NCBI GenBank assembly: GCA_017517765.1
Contig: JAFWYE010000003.1
Span: 1 to 41,249 of the forward strand
Source of the DNA: Bacilli bacterium
Lineage (GTDB): Bacteria; Bacillota_I; Bacilli_A; RFN20; DUOF01
DNA length: 41,249 nucleotides
Direction of reading: 5' to 3'
Position 1 is the stretch's first letter, and every line of letters starts with the position of its first letter. The translations under genes and the position numbers were made by a program. Under the pieces are notes generated by a model, which made no database searches, was not told the origin of the DNA, and saw nothing but the letters and a program-made list of their open reading frames with translations. Positions 7,849-17,268 of this stretch are shown piece after piece.

Positions 7849-9348
7849 ATGGCTATATTATTTTCAATTTTAATAACTTTGTTATTATTTGGATTAGGAT
7901 TTGGTCTTTATATCTTAATTCCATTTAGAAATAAGACAAAGCAACTTATTGTAACAGGAGTGGCAGTTTTTATTGCGCTTGTTATGATGTTTATTCCAGC
8001 TTCATTTATATGCTCTATTGATATTCCATTTGTGGGAATGGATGCTAATGCTATTATAAATGAATTTTTATCTTCTAGTAGTCAATATGAGACTTTAACT
8101 GAGATGACTCCAGACTTTGAACCAGAAGTGTATGCACTTGCTCAAAATGTTGTAAAGTCTGCAGTAGTATTTGTTATTGAAGGTGTATATTTATTACTTG
8201 CCTCATTAATTACTACTATTATCTATATTGCTAAAAAGCAACCAAACGCACCAAAAATTGCTAAAACAGTTGAGGATGCAAAAAAAGAGGCAGCTAAAAA
8301 GGAAGCTGCTAAAAAAGTAGATGCTAAAAATAAGCCGGCAAAAGTAAAAAAAGTTCGTCCTTATTCTGGAAAAAAACACATAGTAGGTGCCATGTTTGCT
8401 AATTTGGGTTGTATTGTTATGAGTGCTGTATTTTTGTTAGTTCCTCTTTATACGGTTTCAAATATATATATAAATACAAGAAATGCTATCGGAACAGGAA
8501 CTGCTACAGAAGTTTTATATGAAAAATATCCTGAGTTTAAAAGATTTTCTGTAATAATAGATTTAATAGATAAAGTTGCTGTTATAGCAGATACTGATAC
8601 AATAATTGGAGAAATACCTTTATATGCAGCCGATGCCTTTAGTATGGGGGCAGCAAGTGAATTATCTCATCAATTGTCAAGTGTTGATCTTATTATGTAC
8701 CATTTTGAAAGAGCAAAAATTGTAAACATATATGGTAATAGTTTTAAATTTAGAAACACAAATAATAATACATTCGATTTTAATGAAATATCAATTACTG
8801 CAGGTATGGCTCTTCAATCATCAATGTATGCTCCAATTGCACAAGCATATGTTAACGATATACTGTCTGTGTTTGAAAAGCGTTTAATTGAAGAAGGCGT
8901 TATTAGTAATCCAAAGTTACAAATGTCAATTGAGGAACTTCAAGATCAATATGAAGAGATACTAGATTTACTTAGCTTTGTTGTAGAGGAAGGCTTACTT
9001 AATAGACTATCTGATTTTTTTAATCCTTCATTAAGTATCGCTGATAAACTTGAGGTTTTAGTGGATGCTGCCAACGATTTAATTTTAGATACTGCAAATA
9101 GACATAGAATACAAAGGATTTTAGGATATGAATTAGTTAAAAAATTAATGAGGTATTTTAATATATCTCCAGATGCCATTACTATAGATTCTATTAAGCA
9201 TTTGATTAATATAGGACTTAGTATTTATGATATTTTAGATGAATGGAAAAATAACTACGAGGAGTCACCTCTATATTGTGCAGCAGAGCGTTTCTTGGTT
9301 GCTAGAGGTTTATTAGAAAAAGGAGTTGTTGTGGCATGCCGAGCATAA
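7849..9348 (+). CDS. Four-helix membrane protein with a large helical C-terminal domain
   Basis: A 499-residue protein not assigned to a known family. Membrane segments are at about 2-25, 33-55, 102-128 and 178-207. Between the last two lies a Lys/Ala repeat linker (136-170, [17 protein letters not shown]). Residues 210-499 are hydrophilic and mostly helical. The order of helices and the long soluble tail resemble the protein at 11158-12987, so the two may be distant relatives or partners. The patatin gene starts inside its last codons (13-base overlap), which links the two. A TATAAT box (7820-7825) and a GGGGTGAT ribosome site precede the start. Confidence 0.72.
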   Translation: MAILFSILITLLLFGLGFGLYILIPFRNKTKQLIVTGVAVFIALVMMFIPASFICSIDIPFVGMDANAIINEFLSSSSQYETLTEMTPDFEPEVYALAQNVVKSAVVFVIEGVYLLLASLITTIIYIAKKQPNAPKIAKTVEDAKKEAAKKEAAKKVDAKNKPAKVKKVRPYSGKKHIVGAMFANLGCIVMSAVFLLVPLYTVSNIYINTRNAIGTGTATEVLYEKYPEFKRFSVIIDLIDKVAVIADTDTIIGEIPLYAADAFSMGAASELSHQLSSVDLIMYHFERAKIVNIYGNSFKFRNTNNNTFDFNEISITAGMALQSSMYAPIAQAYVNDILSVFEKRLIEEGVISNPKLQMSIEELQDQYEEILDLLSFVVEEGLLNRLSDFFNPSLSIADKLEVLVDAANDLILDTANRHRIQRILGYELVKKLMRYFNISPDAITIDSIKHLINIGLSIYDILDEWKNNYEESPLYCAAERFLVARGLLEKGVVVACRA

Positions 9349-10097
9349 AAAAAGTTGGTTTAGTGTTAGCTGGGGGTGGAGCCAGAGGTGGATATGAAAT
9401 TGGTGCACTTAAAGCTTTAGAAGAATTAGGCTTTAAATATGATGTTATAACAGGTACTTCTGTTGGGGCTATTAATGCCTTTATGATTTTATCAAATAAA
9501 AAAGATGTTTTGTTTCAAATGTGGGATACAATAGATTATGAAGCTGTTGTAGATTATAAATATAAATGGAAAAATAAATCTCTTGAAACAATTTTAAAAG
9601 CGCCTTTCCATAATGGATTTGCATTAACTCCATTAGAAAAGTTAATAAATGACAATATTGATGAAGATGCAATAAGAAGCAATCCAATAAAAGGTGGTCT
9701 AGTATTTACTGAAAGATTCTTTAAATATAGAAGTGCCAAAGTAGAAGAGATGGAAGAGGGAAGTATATCTAATTACATTTTTACAAGTAGCGCGGCTCAT
9801 CCGTTCTTAAAAAGAAAAGTAGTTAGAGGAAAGAAATGTAGAGATGGGTGGTTTAGTGATAATGTTCCTGTTAATTTAGCTCTTGAATTAGGGGCTGAAA
9901 AAATTTTTGCTATTGATATCATGTGGGGTATAAATAGGAAGGTTGCTAAAGACGTAGATATTTATTATTTAAGACCAAGTAAGAAAATGAAGTTCTTTCT
10001 TAACTTCTCAAATGATGTAGTAAGAGAAGCCATCGAAATGGGATATAATGATGTAATGAATAAAAAAGAGGAAATTCTAAATTTCCTCAATAATTAA
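9336..10097 (+). CDS. Patatin-like phospholipase
   Basis: A 253-residue cytosolic serine hydrolase of the patatin/RssA family. The oxyanion loop GGGARGG is at 13-19 and the nucleophile elbow GTSVG at 40-44 (S42). The catalytic aspartate is probably D170 in [12 protein letters not shown], where the usual DGG reads DGW. Members hydrolyse acyl chains from membrane lipids. The start ATG 9336 lies within the preceding membrane-protein gene with AGGAG upstream, so the two are translationally coupled and probably act at the same membrane. The 3-prime end converges with and overlaps the RluA gene by 21 bases and carries that gene's terminator. Confidence 0.88.
   Translation: MPSIKKVGLVLAGGGARGGYEIGALKALEELGFKYDVITGTSVGAINAFMILSNKKDVLFQMWDTIDYEAVVDYKYKWKNKSLETILKAPFHNGFALTPLEKLINDNIDEDAIRSNPIKGGLVFTERFFKYRSAKVEEMEEGSISNYIFTSSAAHPFLKRKVVRGKKCRDGWFSDNVPVNLALELGAEKIFAIDIMWGINRKVAKDVDIYYLRPSKKMKFFLNFSNDVVREAIEMGYNDVMNKKEEILNFLNN
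10061..10088 (-). terminator. Minus-strand terminator of the RluA gene, embedded in both convergent genes
   Basis: GAGGAAATT (10068-10076) and AATTTCCTC (10080-10088) form a perfect 9-bp stem with a 3-base loop. Read on the minus strand it is followed by six T. The RluA stop codon (10077-10079) is the loop itself, and on the plus strand the same bases encode the last residues of the patatin protein. Confidence 0.82.
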
Positions 10098-11054
10098 ATC
10101 TTTGAATAAATCACTTAATATTTGTATTTGTTTAGTTTTTAGTGGGGCCTTGAAAGTCTTATTTGATAAATAAGATAAAGGCCCTTTTATATTGGAAAAA
10201 GTAATCATATATGAATGTAAGAATTGATACTTATATTTATAGATGCTATTAAACTCTTTATTAGCGTTAAAATTACCATATTTATCATCATTAACTAAGT
10301 GATGGTCAATATATGCCATATGCACTCTAATTTGATGGGTTCTTCCAGTTAATATATTTACTTTTAACAAACTATATTTATCATTAAAAGTTAATCTTTT
10401 ATATTTGGTTATGGCGGTTAAACCATGCTTATCTACTCTTACGTATTTGTCTTTTTCATTTTTTAATAAAGGTGCATCAATTGTCCCATCATTATTGGTT
10501 TTTCCATTAACTAAAGCAATATATTCTTTAGTTAAATTTTCCTTGTTTTTAAATAACTCAAGTAGTTCTTTTGATGCTAATAAATTTTTAGCAGCAATGA
10601 TAACTCCACTTGTATTTCTATCTAGTCTGTGTACACATGAGGGAGTGAAAATATCTTCCTCACTATATTCTCCTTTATTTTTTAGGTAATTTAAAATGTC
10701 GTTGTTTAAAGTGTTGGTTTTGGTGTTTTCTTCACCCTCATGAACTAGAATTCCAGGATCTTTATTTATAACTAAAATATTCTCATCTTCATATATAATA
10801 TCAATGGTATTATTACTAGTTGCAATAGTGTTTTTTACATTAAATTCATTTAATGTATCTTCACTAGCGTAAATAGAAATTTCATCATTTTCACAAACAA
10901 TATAGTTTATATCAACTCGCCTATTATTTACCTTTATATCCTTTTTTCTAAATAATTTATATATGTAACTTAGGGGAGCGTTATTTAGATATTTTCTTAT
11001 GTATTTATCTATTCGTTGTCCCTTTTCATTTGCTTTAACAATAAGTTTTCTCAT
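10077..11054 (-). CDS. RluA-family 23S rRNA/tRNA pseudouridine synthase
   Basis: A 325-residue enzyme that isomerises uridine in RNA. An S4 RNA-binding domain (about 6-64, [14 protein letters not shown]) precedes the catalytic domain with [11 protein letters not shown]145 is the catalytic aspartate. [22 protein letters not shown] is the other conserved RluA-type block, and the length matches RluC/RluD enzymes. I start at the ATG at 11054 because AGGTGAG (11058-11064 on the complement) sits just before it; the earlier Met at 11072 has no such site and lies in the promoter. It is the only minus-strand gene in the window. Which uridine is modified cannot be told. Confidence 0.9.
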   Translation of the reverse strand: MRKLIVKANEKGQRIDKYIRKYLNNAPLSYIYKLFRKKDIKVNNRRVDINYIVCENDEISIYASEDTLNEFNVKNTIATSNNTIDIIYEDENILVINKDPGILVHEGEENTKTNTLNNDILNYLKNKGEYSEEDIFTPSCVHRLDRNTSGVIIAAKNLLASKELLELFKNKENLTKEYIALVNGKTNNDGTIDAPLLKNEKDKYVRVDKHGLTAITKYKRLTFNDKYSLLKVNILTGRTHQIRVHMAYIDHHLVNDDKYGNFNANKEFNSIYKYKYQFLHSYMITFSNIKGPLSYLSNKTFKAPLKTKQIQILSDLFKDLIIEEI

Positions 11055-11070
11055 TATCTCACCTGAAAAC

Positions 11071-11090
11071 ATTATACATCAAAGATGTAT
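11071..11090. promoter_or_regulatory. Minus-strand -10 box overlapped by an inverted repeat
   Basis: The complement of 11071-11076 is TATAAT, correctly placed for the RluA gene. ATACATC (11074-11080) and GATGTAT (11084-11090) form a perfect 7-bp inverted repeat with a 3-base centre that covers the box. This could be an operator, but there is no direct evidence of a regulator. Confidence 0.45.
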
Positions 11091-11105
11091 CTATAAAAAA
11101 TTATA

Positions 11106-11134
11106 TTGGCACTTTTTTCTCTCTATGGTAAAAT
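11106..11134 (+). promoter_or_regulatory. Sigma-A type promoter for the membrane-protein pair
   Basis: TTGGCA at 11106-11111, an exact 17-base spacer, and TAAAAT at 11129-11134. It sits 23 bases before ATG 11158 and diverges from the RluA promoter. It also rules out an in-frame start upstream at 10999. Confidence 0.75.
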
Positions 11135-11157
11135 ATGGTCGGTTAGGAGTTAGGAAG

Positions 11158-12987
11158 ATGAACGTAGTTTATAGAGTGGTATCTTTTGTTATAAGTCTTC
11201 TAATCCTTTTTTTGGCTTCTGTAATAGTTTATAAATCGGGTAAAAGAAAAGGGATAAAGAAGGCATTATATAGAATTACTTACATTTCACTTTGCGTAAT
11301 TCTATCTTTTATAATTGCTCCTTATTTTACGGATTTTATATTAAATTTAGATTTGTATCCACTAGGTTTAGCCATTCAATATAATGGTTTGAACTTTTAT
11401 CGTATAATTGATTTTATTGAGGAAGTTATCGTTCATAACCCTGTTTTGAATGATATTTACTATATATTCCCGAATCTTAAAAGCTTGTTAATTGACTTCC
11501 CACATGTTGTTTTTATTCCATTCGCTTATTTATTGGCGTTTTTTATTACTTTGGTTATATTATTGCCTGTTTATATGTATCTAAGCTATAGAAGAGACAA
11601 CATAAAATTATATGAAGTTGAATACAAAAATAGTGGTAGAGTATGGGCGGGAATTTTATCTTGTGTCCAAATGCTTTTTGTTGTTTCTATTGTTTTGACT
11701 CCAATTAATGGTTTAGTAAGAGTGTATAGTGATAGTAAAAAAGGAAATTTATCATATAATGAAAATATTTGTAACCAAAATGATATGCTAGCAAAATATG
11801 AGGCGGCATGTTTAGCTATAGAAGCTTATGACAGTAGTTTGTTCTCCATGTTAGGAAGAAATCCAGTAAATGAATATATTTATGATTCTTTAACACGAGT
11901 TGAATATGGGGATATGCAAACTACTTTTTCTAGTGAAATAACAAGTATTGCTAAAGTAGGAATTATTCTAAATAAAACTGGATTATTAAATGCCATTAAT
12001 ACAGAAATTACCAGTGTTGAAGATGTAACTAAACTTGATTTTAAAGGATTAACGGTTAAGGATATTGATATTATAATTAGTGCTTTTGAAAACTCCTTAT
12101 ACACTAGAGAAATTCTAGAAGATGTTTATGAATGGTCACGAAGTTATCTTAATTTCTTACTAAAAGAAAATTTGAGAATAGATGTTATAGTTAATTTCAC
12201 CTATGAAGAATTGGTTAATGAATTGAGAGTAATTCTTTCTACTATAAATTTAATTTTGAATAACCAAGAATATATTGATAACATTTATGAAATTTATGAA
12301 ATTATTGATGAGATAAATAAAAATTCTCCTGGTGACGAAAAAGGTTTATATATGTTCTTTTATATTGTTCACTCTGTAGATTTAGAATCTTTAGTTAATA
12401 TTTATGATTATTTAAGTGAATCTCAAATTTATAGATTGGTTGTTCCAAGGCTTTTAAAATATGTCTTATCTACAATAGATATAAAAGTTAATTTAGATGC
12501 GGAACCAGATGAAATGGATAATACTATTAGGTATATATTTGGTCTTGTAGAAATTATTCAAAAACATAATGCATATAACCTATTCAAGTTATTAGGATAT
12601 TTGAGTGATGAAGAGGTTGAATATCTTGCAATAGTAGTAAATTATATGTGTCATAGTAAGACAATGAAAACATTCTTTTTTGACTTGGCAAATTATGGAA
12701 TAGCTACTTCAGGATTGAAATTAGATATTCCAACAGAACTTATTCTAGAGGTTGAAGATTGGACAAGAGAATTGATGTTAGGTAGGATTGTCATGAGGAT
12801 TATTTATGAGGGTACAATGCATGGCTATATAGACTATGATTTAATTTGGTATGGATTAACGCATTACTCTAATACAGTAGTATTTGATTATGCATGGAGA
12901 ATGGCAGTAGATATGCTTCCAGATGTATTTAAGATGTGGTTAGCAGGAAAGGGTTATAGATATTTGGTGGGCGAATATGTTGATTAA
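11158..12987 (+). CDS. CvpA-like four-helix membrane protein with a long helical domain
   Basis: A 609-residue protein. Membrane segments lie at about 5-26, 40-62, 113-143 and 162-183. YKSGKRKGIKKALYRITYIS (25-44) and SGRVWAGILSCVQML (159-173) resemble the conserved G-rich pieces of CvpA (colicin V production) proteins, so a CvpA-like N-terminal domain is likely but not proven. Residues 190-609 are hydrophilic and helical with no motif I recognise. The frame is open further upstream, but the promoter at 11106-11134 and an AGGAG ribosome site (11145-11149) fix the start at 11158. The next gene begins inside its last codons. The helix layout mirrors 7849-9348. Confidence 0.72.
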   Translation: MNVVYRVVSFVISLLILFLASVIVYKSGKRKGIKKALYRITYISLCVILSFIIAPYFTDFILNLDLYPLGLAIQYNGLNFYRIIDFIEEVIVHNPVLNDIYYIFPNLKSLLIDFPHVVFIPFAYLLAFFITLVILLPVYMYLSYRRDNIKLYEVEYKNSGRVWAGILSCVQMLFVVSIVLTPINGLVRVYSDSKKGNLSYNENICNQNDMLAKYEAACLAIEAYDSSLFSMLGRNPVNEYIYDSLTRVEYGDMQTTFSSEITSIAKVGIILNKTGLLNAINTEITSVEDVTKLDFKGLTVKDIDIIISAFENSLYTREILEDVYEWSRSYLNFLLKENLRIDVIVNFTYEELVNELRVILSTINLILNNQEYIDNIYEIYEIIDEINKNSPGDEKGLYMFFYIVHSVDLESLVNIYDYLSESQIYRLVVPRLLKYVLSTIDIKVNLDAEPDEMDNTIRYIFGLVEIIQKHNAYNLFKLLGYLSDEEVEYLAIVVNYMCHSKTMKTFFFDLANYGIATSGLKLDIPTELILEVEDWTRELMLGRIVMRIIYEGTMHGYIDYDLIWYGLTHYSNTVVFDYAWRMAVDMLPDVFKMWLAGKGYRYLVGEYVD

Positions 12988-14239
12988 AAGATTTTATAAA
13001 ATATTTAGTATTTGTTTCATTCTTTTTGTAATGTCTTTCTTTGTTAATTCAATGAAAGTTGAAGCGGGATATATTGGTTGCAGTAGAAAAATAGAAAACA
13101 CTCAATATTATGATTGTGGTGATCGTATTTATACATATCTTGGTCCACAAGAACGCAGTAGCATCATTGTTACCCTTCCAGGTCGAAATATTGTATATGC
13201 AGGAGAAGAGGAGGGCTATAGTATATTCTATACCAATGGTTTTAGATATTATAATAGAACTTATGATGATAGAACTAGTGCCAATAATAATATTTGGACA
13301 ACTATATCTAGAGAAGGAAAAATGATTTTTTCTGGAGCATTTAAAGATTCGTGGATAGTGGATGAGACACATGAAGGATTTTACGATGAGGGTGATCCAC
13401 TAGCTGATGGTATATATGAAGTAATTCAATATAATAACAATGGAAGTGTCTATAGAAAACTTATTGTATATAATATTTCTGGCACTGTATCTAATGTGTA
13501 TAATACAAGAATTATTTCTTTTAACTATGATGGAACAATTATAGAAGAAGATAATGCTGTTGATGTAATAGAATTACAAAATAAACTTACTATAAAAATT
13601 GGAACTAATTTTGGAATAAAGAGTGCAACAATCAAAATTAATAATGTAAAAACTAACGAATATACTATTAAAAATAATACGATTGTCTTTGGACCAAACT
13701 TTAATAATTTGCTTAGTCAAGGAGACACTAATAAAGTAGTTGTAACAGTTGAAAACTATTTGGGATTTTCTGTAACTAAAACTTATTATATTAATGCTTT
13801 AAGTAGTAATGTTTCGATTAACTTTGCTAGTATTTCAAGTGAAGTAATTAGCTCTAGTAGAAGAATAGTAATTAATGCAAATGCAGGGATAGGAGAAAAA
13901 TTAGATAAAGACTATTGTTGGTATTATTGGTCTACAAATCCTAACGATTCTTTGAAATATGAAGACTTCTTAATTAATTATGCTAGAAGCGAATATAAAG
14001 GAAGTTATAGTGAAGATAAAGGGGTAATTTTAAGAAATACGGCAGGAACGTATTATTTATATGCATTAGCAAAGGATGGCTCTTCATATAAAGTCTCTAG
14101 AAGTGAAGGATATACTTTAGATGATACAGGATTCTATGTTAGTTATAGTGAATATGATGCTATATTAGTGGTTTCACTATTAATCATTTCAATTATTCCT
14201 ATATCTATTTATTTATTCATTAGAAAAAGAGGTTATTAA
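12977..14239 (+). CDS. Secreted surface protein with a C-terminal membrane anchor
   Basis: A 420-residue type I membrane protein. An N-terminal signal peptide (about 1-30, FYKIFSICFILFVMSFFV, probable cleavage after VEA) is followed by a beta-rich, Asn/Tyr-rich outer region. It contains two segments of Ig-like character (about 165-275 and 276-385), and it ends with a single helix at about 395-413 and the stop-transfer tail RKRGY. Cysteines near the start of the mature part (GCSRK, YDCGDR) may form a disulfide. It overlaps the CvpA-like gene by 11 bases, so the two are co-translated. The partner or ligand is unknown. Confidence 0.75.
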   Translation: MLIKRFYKIFSICFILFVMSFFVNSMKVEAGYIGCSRKIENTQYYDCGDRIYTYLGPQERSSIIVTLPGRNIVYAGEEEGYSIFYTNGFRYYNRTYDDRTSANNNIWTTISREGKMIFSGAFKDSWIVDETHEGFYDEGDPLADGIYEVIQYNNNGSVYRKLIVYNISGTVSNVYNTRIISFNYDGTIIEEDNAVDVIELQNKLTIKIGTNFGIKSATIKINNVKTNEYTIKNNTIVFGPNFNNLLSQGDTNKVVVTVENYLGFSVTKTYYINALSSNVSINFASISSEVISSSRRIVINANAGIGEKLDKDYCWYYWSTNPNDSLKYEDFLINYARSEYKGSYSEDKGVILRNTAGTYYLYALAKDGSSYKVSRSEGYTLDDTGFYVSYSEYDAILVVSLLIISIIPISIYLFIRKRGY

Positions 14240-14265
14240 TTCAATTTGTGCTAGAATATATGTGT

Positions 14266-14342
14266 GCTCCTATAGCTCAACTGGATAGAGTACTTGGCTT
14301 CGAACCAGGGGGTTGTGAGTTCGATTCTTACTGGGAGCACCA
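14266..14342 (+). tRNA. tRNA-Arg (anticodon UCG)
   Basis: The 77-base gene folds fully: acceptor GCTCCTA with TGGGAGC, D arm GCTC/GAGT, anticodon stem CTTGG/CCAGG with loop CTTCGAA (anticodon TCG), T arm GTGAG/CTTAC with loop TTCGATT, and an encoded ACCA end. An extended -10 box, TGCTAGAAT, lies at 14249-14257. Confidence 0.95.
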
Positions 14343-14348
14343 ATTATA

Positions 14349-14382
14349 AGAAGAAGTTTAATAATTGAACTTCTTTTTTATT
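14349..14382 (+). terminator. Terminator after tRNA-Arg
   Basis: AAGAAGTT (14351-14358) pairs with AACTTCTT (14368-14375) around a 9-base AT-rich loop, followed by a T-run. Confidence 0.85.
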
Positions 14383-14454
14383 TTTTTGTTAATCTTTTTT
14401 TAAGAAGCAATAATATGCTAAGATATATGTGTGAGATTGGGAGGAATTTTGTTT

Positions 14455-15090
14455 ATGGTAGATTTAAAATGTAATAGTTGTGGTAGTAATCAATTACATA
14501 AAATTGAAACTGAGGACAATACATATATATGTTTGCATTGTGGAAATAAGCAAGTAGTTGAAGAAAACATAACTAATAATAGATATAATGTTACAAATAA
14601 TATAGTAAATAATGTTTATGGTGAGGTTAAGGTTTCTGGTGATATTCAATCTGGAGATGAACCTAGTAATGACTTGCAAAAGATAGATGCTTTAATAAAA
14701 CTAGGAGAATATGATAGAGCATATGCAGCACTTATAAAAGCCACTAATGAAAATCCTGAAATGTATCAATTTTGGTGGATGTTGACTAAAGTTTGCATGA
14801 GTGCATATAAAGGGCATTTAACTAAGAAAATTTCATATCGTTTTGATTATACTGTGCCAGCATATGAGGGATTTTATGAAAAATCTAAAATATTAGCAAA
14901 TGAAGAGCAAATCAAGGAAATTAGCAAGGAGTATGAAATTCTAAATAAAGAAATTCAAGAAGCAAAAGCTAAGATTGATCAAAAAGCTTCAGAAGCATCG
15001 AAAAATCACATAAGAGATACAATAGTAATATTATCTGTTTTGGTGGTATTTATTGCAGCAGTTTGGCTAATTGCAACGCTTATAAAATAA
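14455..15090 (+). CDS. Zinc-ribbon, C-terminally membrane-anchored protein
   Basis: A 211-residue protein from ATG 14455, 10 bases after GGGAGG; a GTG at 14431 in the same frame lies before the ribosome site and is unlikely. The N-terminus holds a zinc ribbon (LKCNSCGSNQ and YICLHCGNKQ, two CxxC pairs). An Asn/Val-rich linker follows, then a helical region with a TPR-like stretch (LIKLGEYDRAYAALIKATNENPE), and a single C-terminal helix (about 186-208) ending in K. This is the topology of a tail-anchored cytosolic protein. The gene stands alone between terminators. Function unknown. Confidence 0.72.
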   Translation: MVDLKCNSCGSNQLHKIETEDNTYICLHCGNKQVVEENITNNRYNVTNNIVNNVYGEVKVSGDIQSGDEPSNDLQKIDALIKLGEYDRAYAALIKATNENPEMYQFWWMLTKVCMSAYKGHLTKKISYRFDYTVPAYEGFYEKSKILANEEQIKEISKEYEILNKEIQEAKAKIDQKASEASKNHIRDTIVILSVLVVFIAAVWLIATLIK

Positions 15091-15102
15091 TTTTTATTTA
15101 TT

Positions 15103-15134
15103 AAAAAGTCTTGATAACACAAGGCTTTTTTATT
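15103..15134 (+). terminator. Rho-independent terminator
   Basis: AAAAAGTCTTG (15103-15113) pairs with CAAGGCTTTTT (15120-15130), with one G-T pair, around a 6-base loop and followed by further T. Confidence 0.87.
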
Positions 15135-15188
15135 TGATTTCTTATGTCTAAATGATTAAGTATGATAAGATATTATCGGGTGGGTTGA

Positions 15189-15932
15189 ATGAAAACTGTA
15201 ATTCTAACAAGTTGTTTAGACTTGTACTATAAAGATAATGAAGGTAATAGAATTGCTCAAAATTTTGGTAATGAAAATGGTATATTAGATACTATAAAAA
15301 ATGAAAATATATGCTATGGAAATTTTTTGTTTGTAAGTAATGGTTTTGAAGATAAGGATGTAGATGAATATTATAAAATTACTTGTGAGTCCTTTGAGTT
15401 AACTTTACCATTTAAAAATTATAATATCCTTAATCATGCTAGTAAGAATAATGTTAAAAACTTAGTTGAAAATGCTGATTTTATTTTTTTGTGTGGCGGG
15501 CATTTACCTACACAAAATAAGTTTTTTAATGATATTAATTTAAAAGAAATAATTAAAAATACCAATGCATTAGTGGTTGGTGGTAGTGCTGGTAGTATGA
15601 ATTGTGCAAGTCTTGTTTATTGTCCTCCAGAACTTGAAGGAGAAAGCGAGGATATTAATTTTAATAGATATTTATCTGGACTTTGTTTGACTAATATTAA
15701 TATATTGCCTCATTATGATGTTTTTAAAAATTATGTTTTAGATAATAAGGATTATATAAATGAAATAATATTACCTGATACCTATAAAAATAAAGTTATT
15801 GCATTAGTAGATGGTAGTTATATTGTGATAAAAGATAATATTTCTAAGGTGTATGGAGAGAATTATTTAATGTTTAATGGAAAAATTAAAAGAAATTATA
15901 ATGATAATTTGATGGAGGTATATAATGGGTAA
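15189..15932 (+). CDS. Peptidase family S51 (dipeptidase E / cyanophycinase-like) protein
   Basis: A 247-residue cytosolic protein with the S51 hallmarks. These are the strand-turn FIFLCGGHLPTQN (98-110), the nucleophile elbow GGSAGSMN (131-138, S133), and H175 in LPHYD as the likely catalytic histidine. Family members cleave dipeptides with an N-terminal aspartate or degrade cyanophycin; the exact substrate is not evident. The closing beta-strands (VIALVDGSYIVI) are also conserved. A GGGTGGG ribosome site precedes the start. The next gene overlaps its end by 8 bases, so it leads a three-gene hydrolase operon. Confidence 0.82.
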   Translation: MKTVILTSCLDLYYKDNEGNRIAQNFGNENGILDTIKNENICYGNFLFVSNGFEDKDVDEYYKITCESFELTLPFKNYNILNHASKNNVKNLVENADFIFLCGGHLPTQNKFFNDINLKEIIKNTNALVVGGSAGSMNCASLVYCPPELEGESEDINFNRYLSGLCLTNINILPHYDVFKNYVLDNKDYINEIILPDTYKNKVIALVDGSYIVIKDNISKVYGENYLMFNGKIKRNYNDNLMEVYNG

Positions 15933-16509
15933 AAATATATTTATAATACATAGTTTAAATGGTGATACTTTAGAATTCTGGGGAAAAGATGTAAAAGAAA
16001 AGTTTGAAGGTAAATGTAAAGTTTATATGCCTAAGTTTCCTATAAGAGCAGAGAGTAAATATGAAAAGTTTAATGAAATATTGAGTGTATATTTAGATTC
16101 TAATGAATTAAATAAAGAATCAATAGTTATTTGCCATAGTATAGGAAATCCTTACTTTATTAGATTTTGTAAAGATCATGATTTTATCCCATCTAACTAT
16201 ATTGCAGTTGCTCCAGGTGCTGTCTATGAATATCCAACCTCTAGAACGGATTATATAGTAGAAGTAAAGAATCAAGCTTATTTAAAAGAAGATGATTTTG
16301 AGTATGGAAAAAAGTTTGAAAATATTTATTTATTTTATTCAGATGAAGATGATAAAAATATTGAAAAGTTTACTAGGTTTAGTAAGGATTTTAATACTAT
16401 TGATATGTATTTAAAAGGATATAATCATTTTGATGGATATCATAGAATATACATGATTCCCGAATTAATAGATTTATTAGATAAATTGGTTAGTGAGGTA
16501 GTGAAATGA
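15925..16509 (+). CDS. RBBP9/YdeN-type alpha/beta hydrolase
   Basis: A 194-residue serine hydrolase that begins NIFIIHSLNGDTLEFWG, the oxyanion-side opening of RBBP9/YdeN proteins. The nucleophile elbow reads CHSIGN (70-75, S72), with cysteine at the first position of the usual GxSxG. The acid is probably D140 (YSDEDD) and the base H168 (YNHFDGYH). The substrate is unknown. It overlaps the peptidase gene before it by 8 bases and the HD gene after it by 4. Confidence 0.83.
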   Translation: MGKNIFIIHSLNGDTLEFWGKDVKEKFEGKCKVYMPKFPIRAESKYEKFNEILSVYLDSNELNKESIVICHSIGNPYFIRFCKDHDFIPSNYIAVAPGAVYEYPTSRTDYIVEVKNQAYLKEDDFEYGKKFENIYLFYSDEDDKNIEKFTRFSKDFNTIDMYLKGYNHFDGYHRIYMIPELIDLLDKLVSEVVK

Positions 16510-17246
16510 AGCAGGTAATACAAGATTATAATATGTTGTTTTTTAATATTGTTAGTAAGTATGATATAAGTGATTCTAATATAGTTAGAAAGATAATTCA
16601 CAGCTATGACGTGGCCAAAATTTGTTATTCGATTGCATCAAATTTAAACTTAGATGAAAATGAAAGGAATTTTTGTTACTTGATTGGTTTGCTTCATGAT
16701 TTAGGAAGATTTAAACAATGGGAAATCTATAAGACTTATAATGACAAGGAAAGTATAGATCATGGAGAATTATCAAAAGAAATGTTAGATGATTTGAATT
16801 GTAAAGATGTATTTTGTATTAATGAAAAGCAAGAATACATTTTGAAAGAGAGTATAAGATATCATACTAAAGAGTATGAAGGAAATGATGAGGAAGTTAG
16901 TAAATATATTAAGATTATAAAAAATGCTGATGCCTTTTCTAATGTTTTTTCTACAGCTAGTGGAATGCAGCAAATATTTGTTAGTGAAGAAGGATATAAT
17001 AAGGATTTATTAGATGATTTTAATAATAAAAAGAAACTAAATAAGTATTCATATAAGAGTAAACTTGATAGAGCACTTATGCTTGCTGCATGTTTGTATT
17101 ATGTAGAGTATGATTTTTTAAGAAAAGAAATAGTAAATAGTAATTACATTGATATTGTTTATGAAACATTTTCTAAATATTTAAATGATGAAGAGAAGTT
17201 AATTTATAAGAATTCTTTGGAAAAAATGAAGAAAAACTATCTTTAA
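16506..17246 (+). CDS. HD-domain phosphohydrolase
   Basis: This 246-residue protein has a complete set of HD metal ligands: H32 (IIHSYDVAK), H64-D65 (LLHDLGRFKQW), H86 (SIDHGE), H120 (RYHTKEYEG) and D142 (KNADAF). Such enzymes hydrolyse nucleotides or phosphodiesters. The long spacing with extra histidines suggests a bimetal site, but the substrate cannot be named. It ends the hydrolase operon (4-base overlap with the alpha/beta hydrolase gene). It is more canonical than the HD enzyme at 5232-5867, which has HE instead. Confidence 0.8.
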   Translation: MKQVIQDYNMLFFNIVSKYDISDSNIVRKIIHSYDVAKICYSIASNLNLDENERNFCYLIGLLHDLGRFKQWEIYKTYNDKESIDHGELSKEMLDDLNCKDVFCINEKQEYILKESIRYHTKEYEGNDEEVSKYIKIIKNADAFSNVFSTASGMQQIFVSEEGYNKDLLDDFNNKKKLNKYSYKSKLDRALMLAACLYYVEYDFLRKEIVNSNYIDIVYETFSKYLNDEEKLIYKNSLEKMKKNYL

Positions 17247-17266
17247 TGTTTAAAAAACATTTAAAG
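17241..17266 (+). repeat. Imperfect inverted repeat over the stop codon of the HD gene
   Basis: CTTTAATGTTT pairs with AAACATTTAAAG around AAA, with one bulged base. There is no T-run after it, so it is a weak terminator at best. It abuts the -35 box of the next promoter and could equally be an operator. Confidence 0.45.
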
Positions 17267-17268
17267 AT

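Noticed and set aside
10999..11157. N-terminal extension of 53 residues for the CvpA-like protein
   Set aside because: It would overlap the RluA gene and contain the -35 and -10 boxes at 11106-11134; the ribosome site favours ATG 11158.
13049..13372. Minus-strand open frame of 107 codons
   Set aside because: It lies wholly inside the secreted surface protein gene, has no ribosome site, and its composition reads as an antisense shadow.
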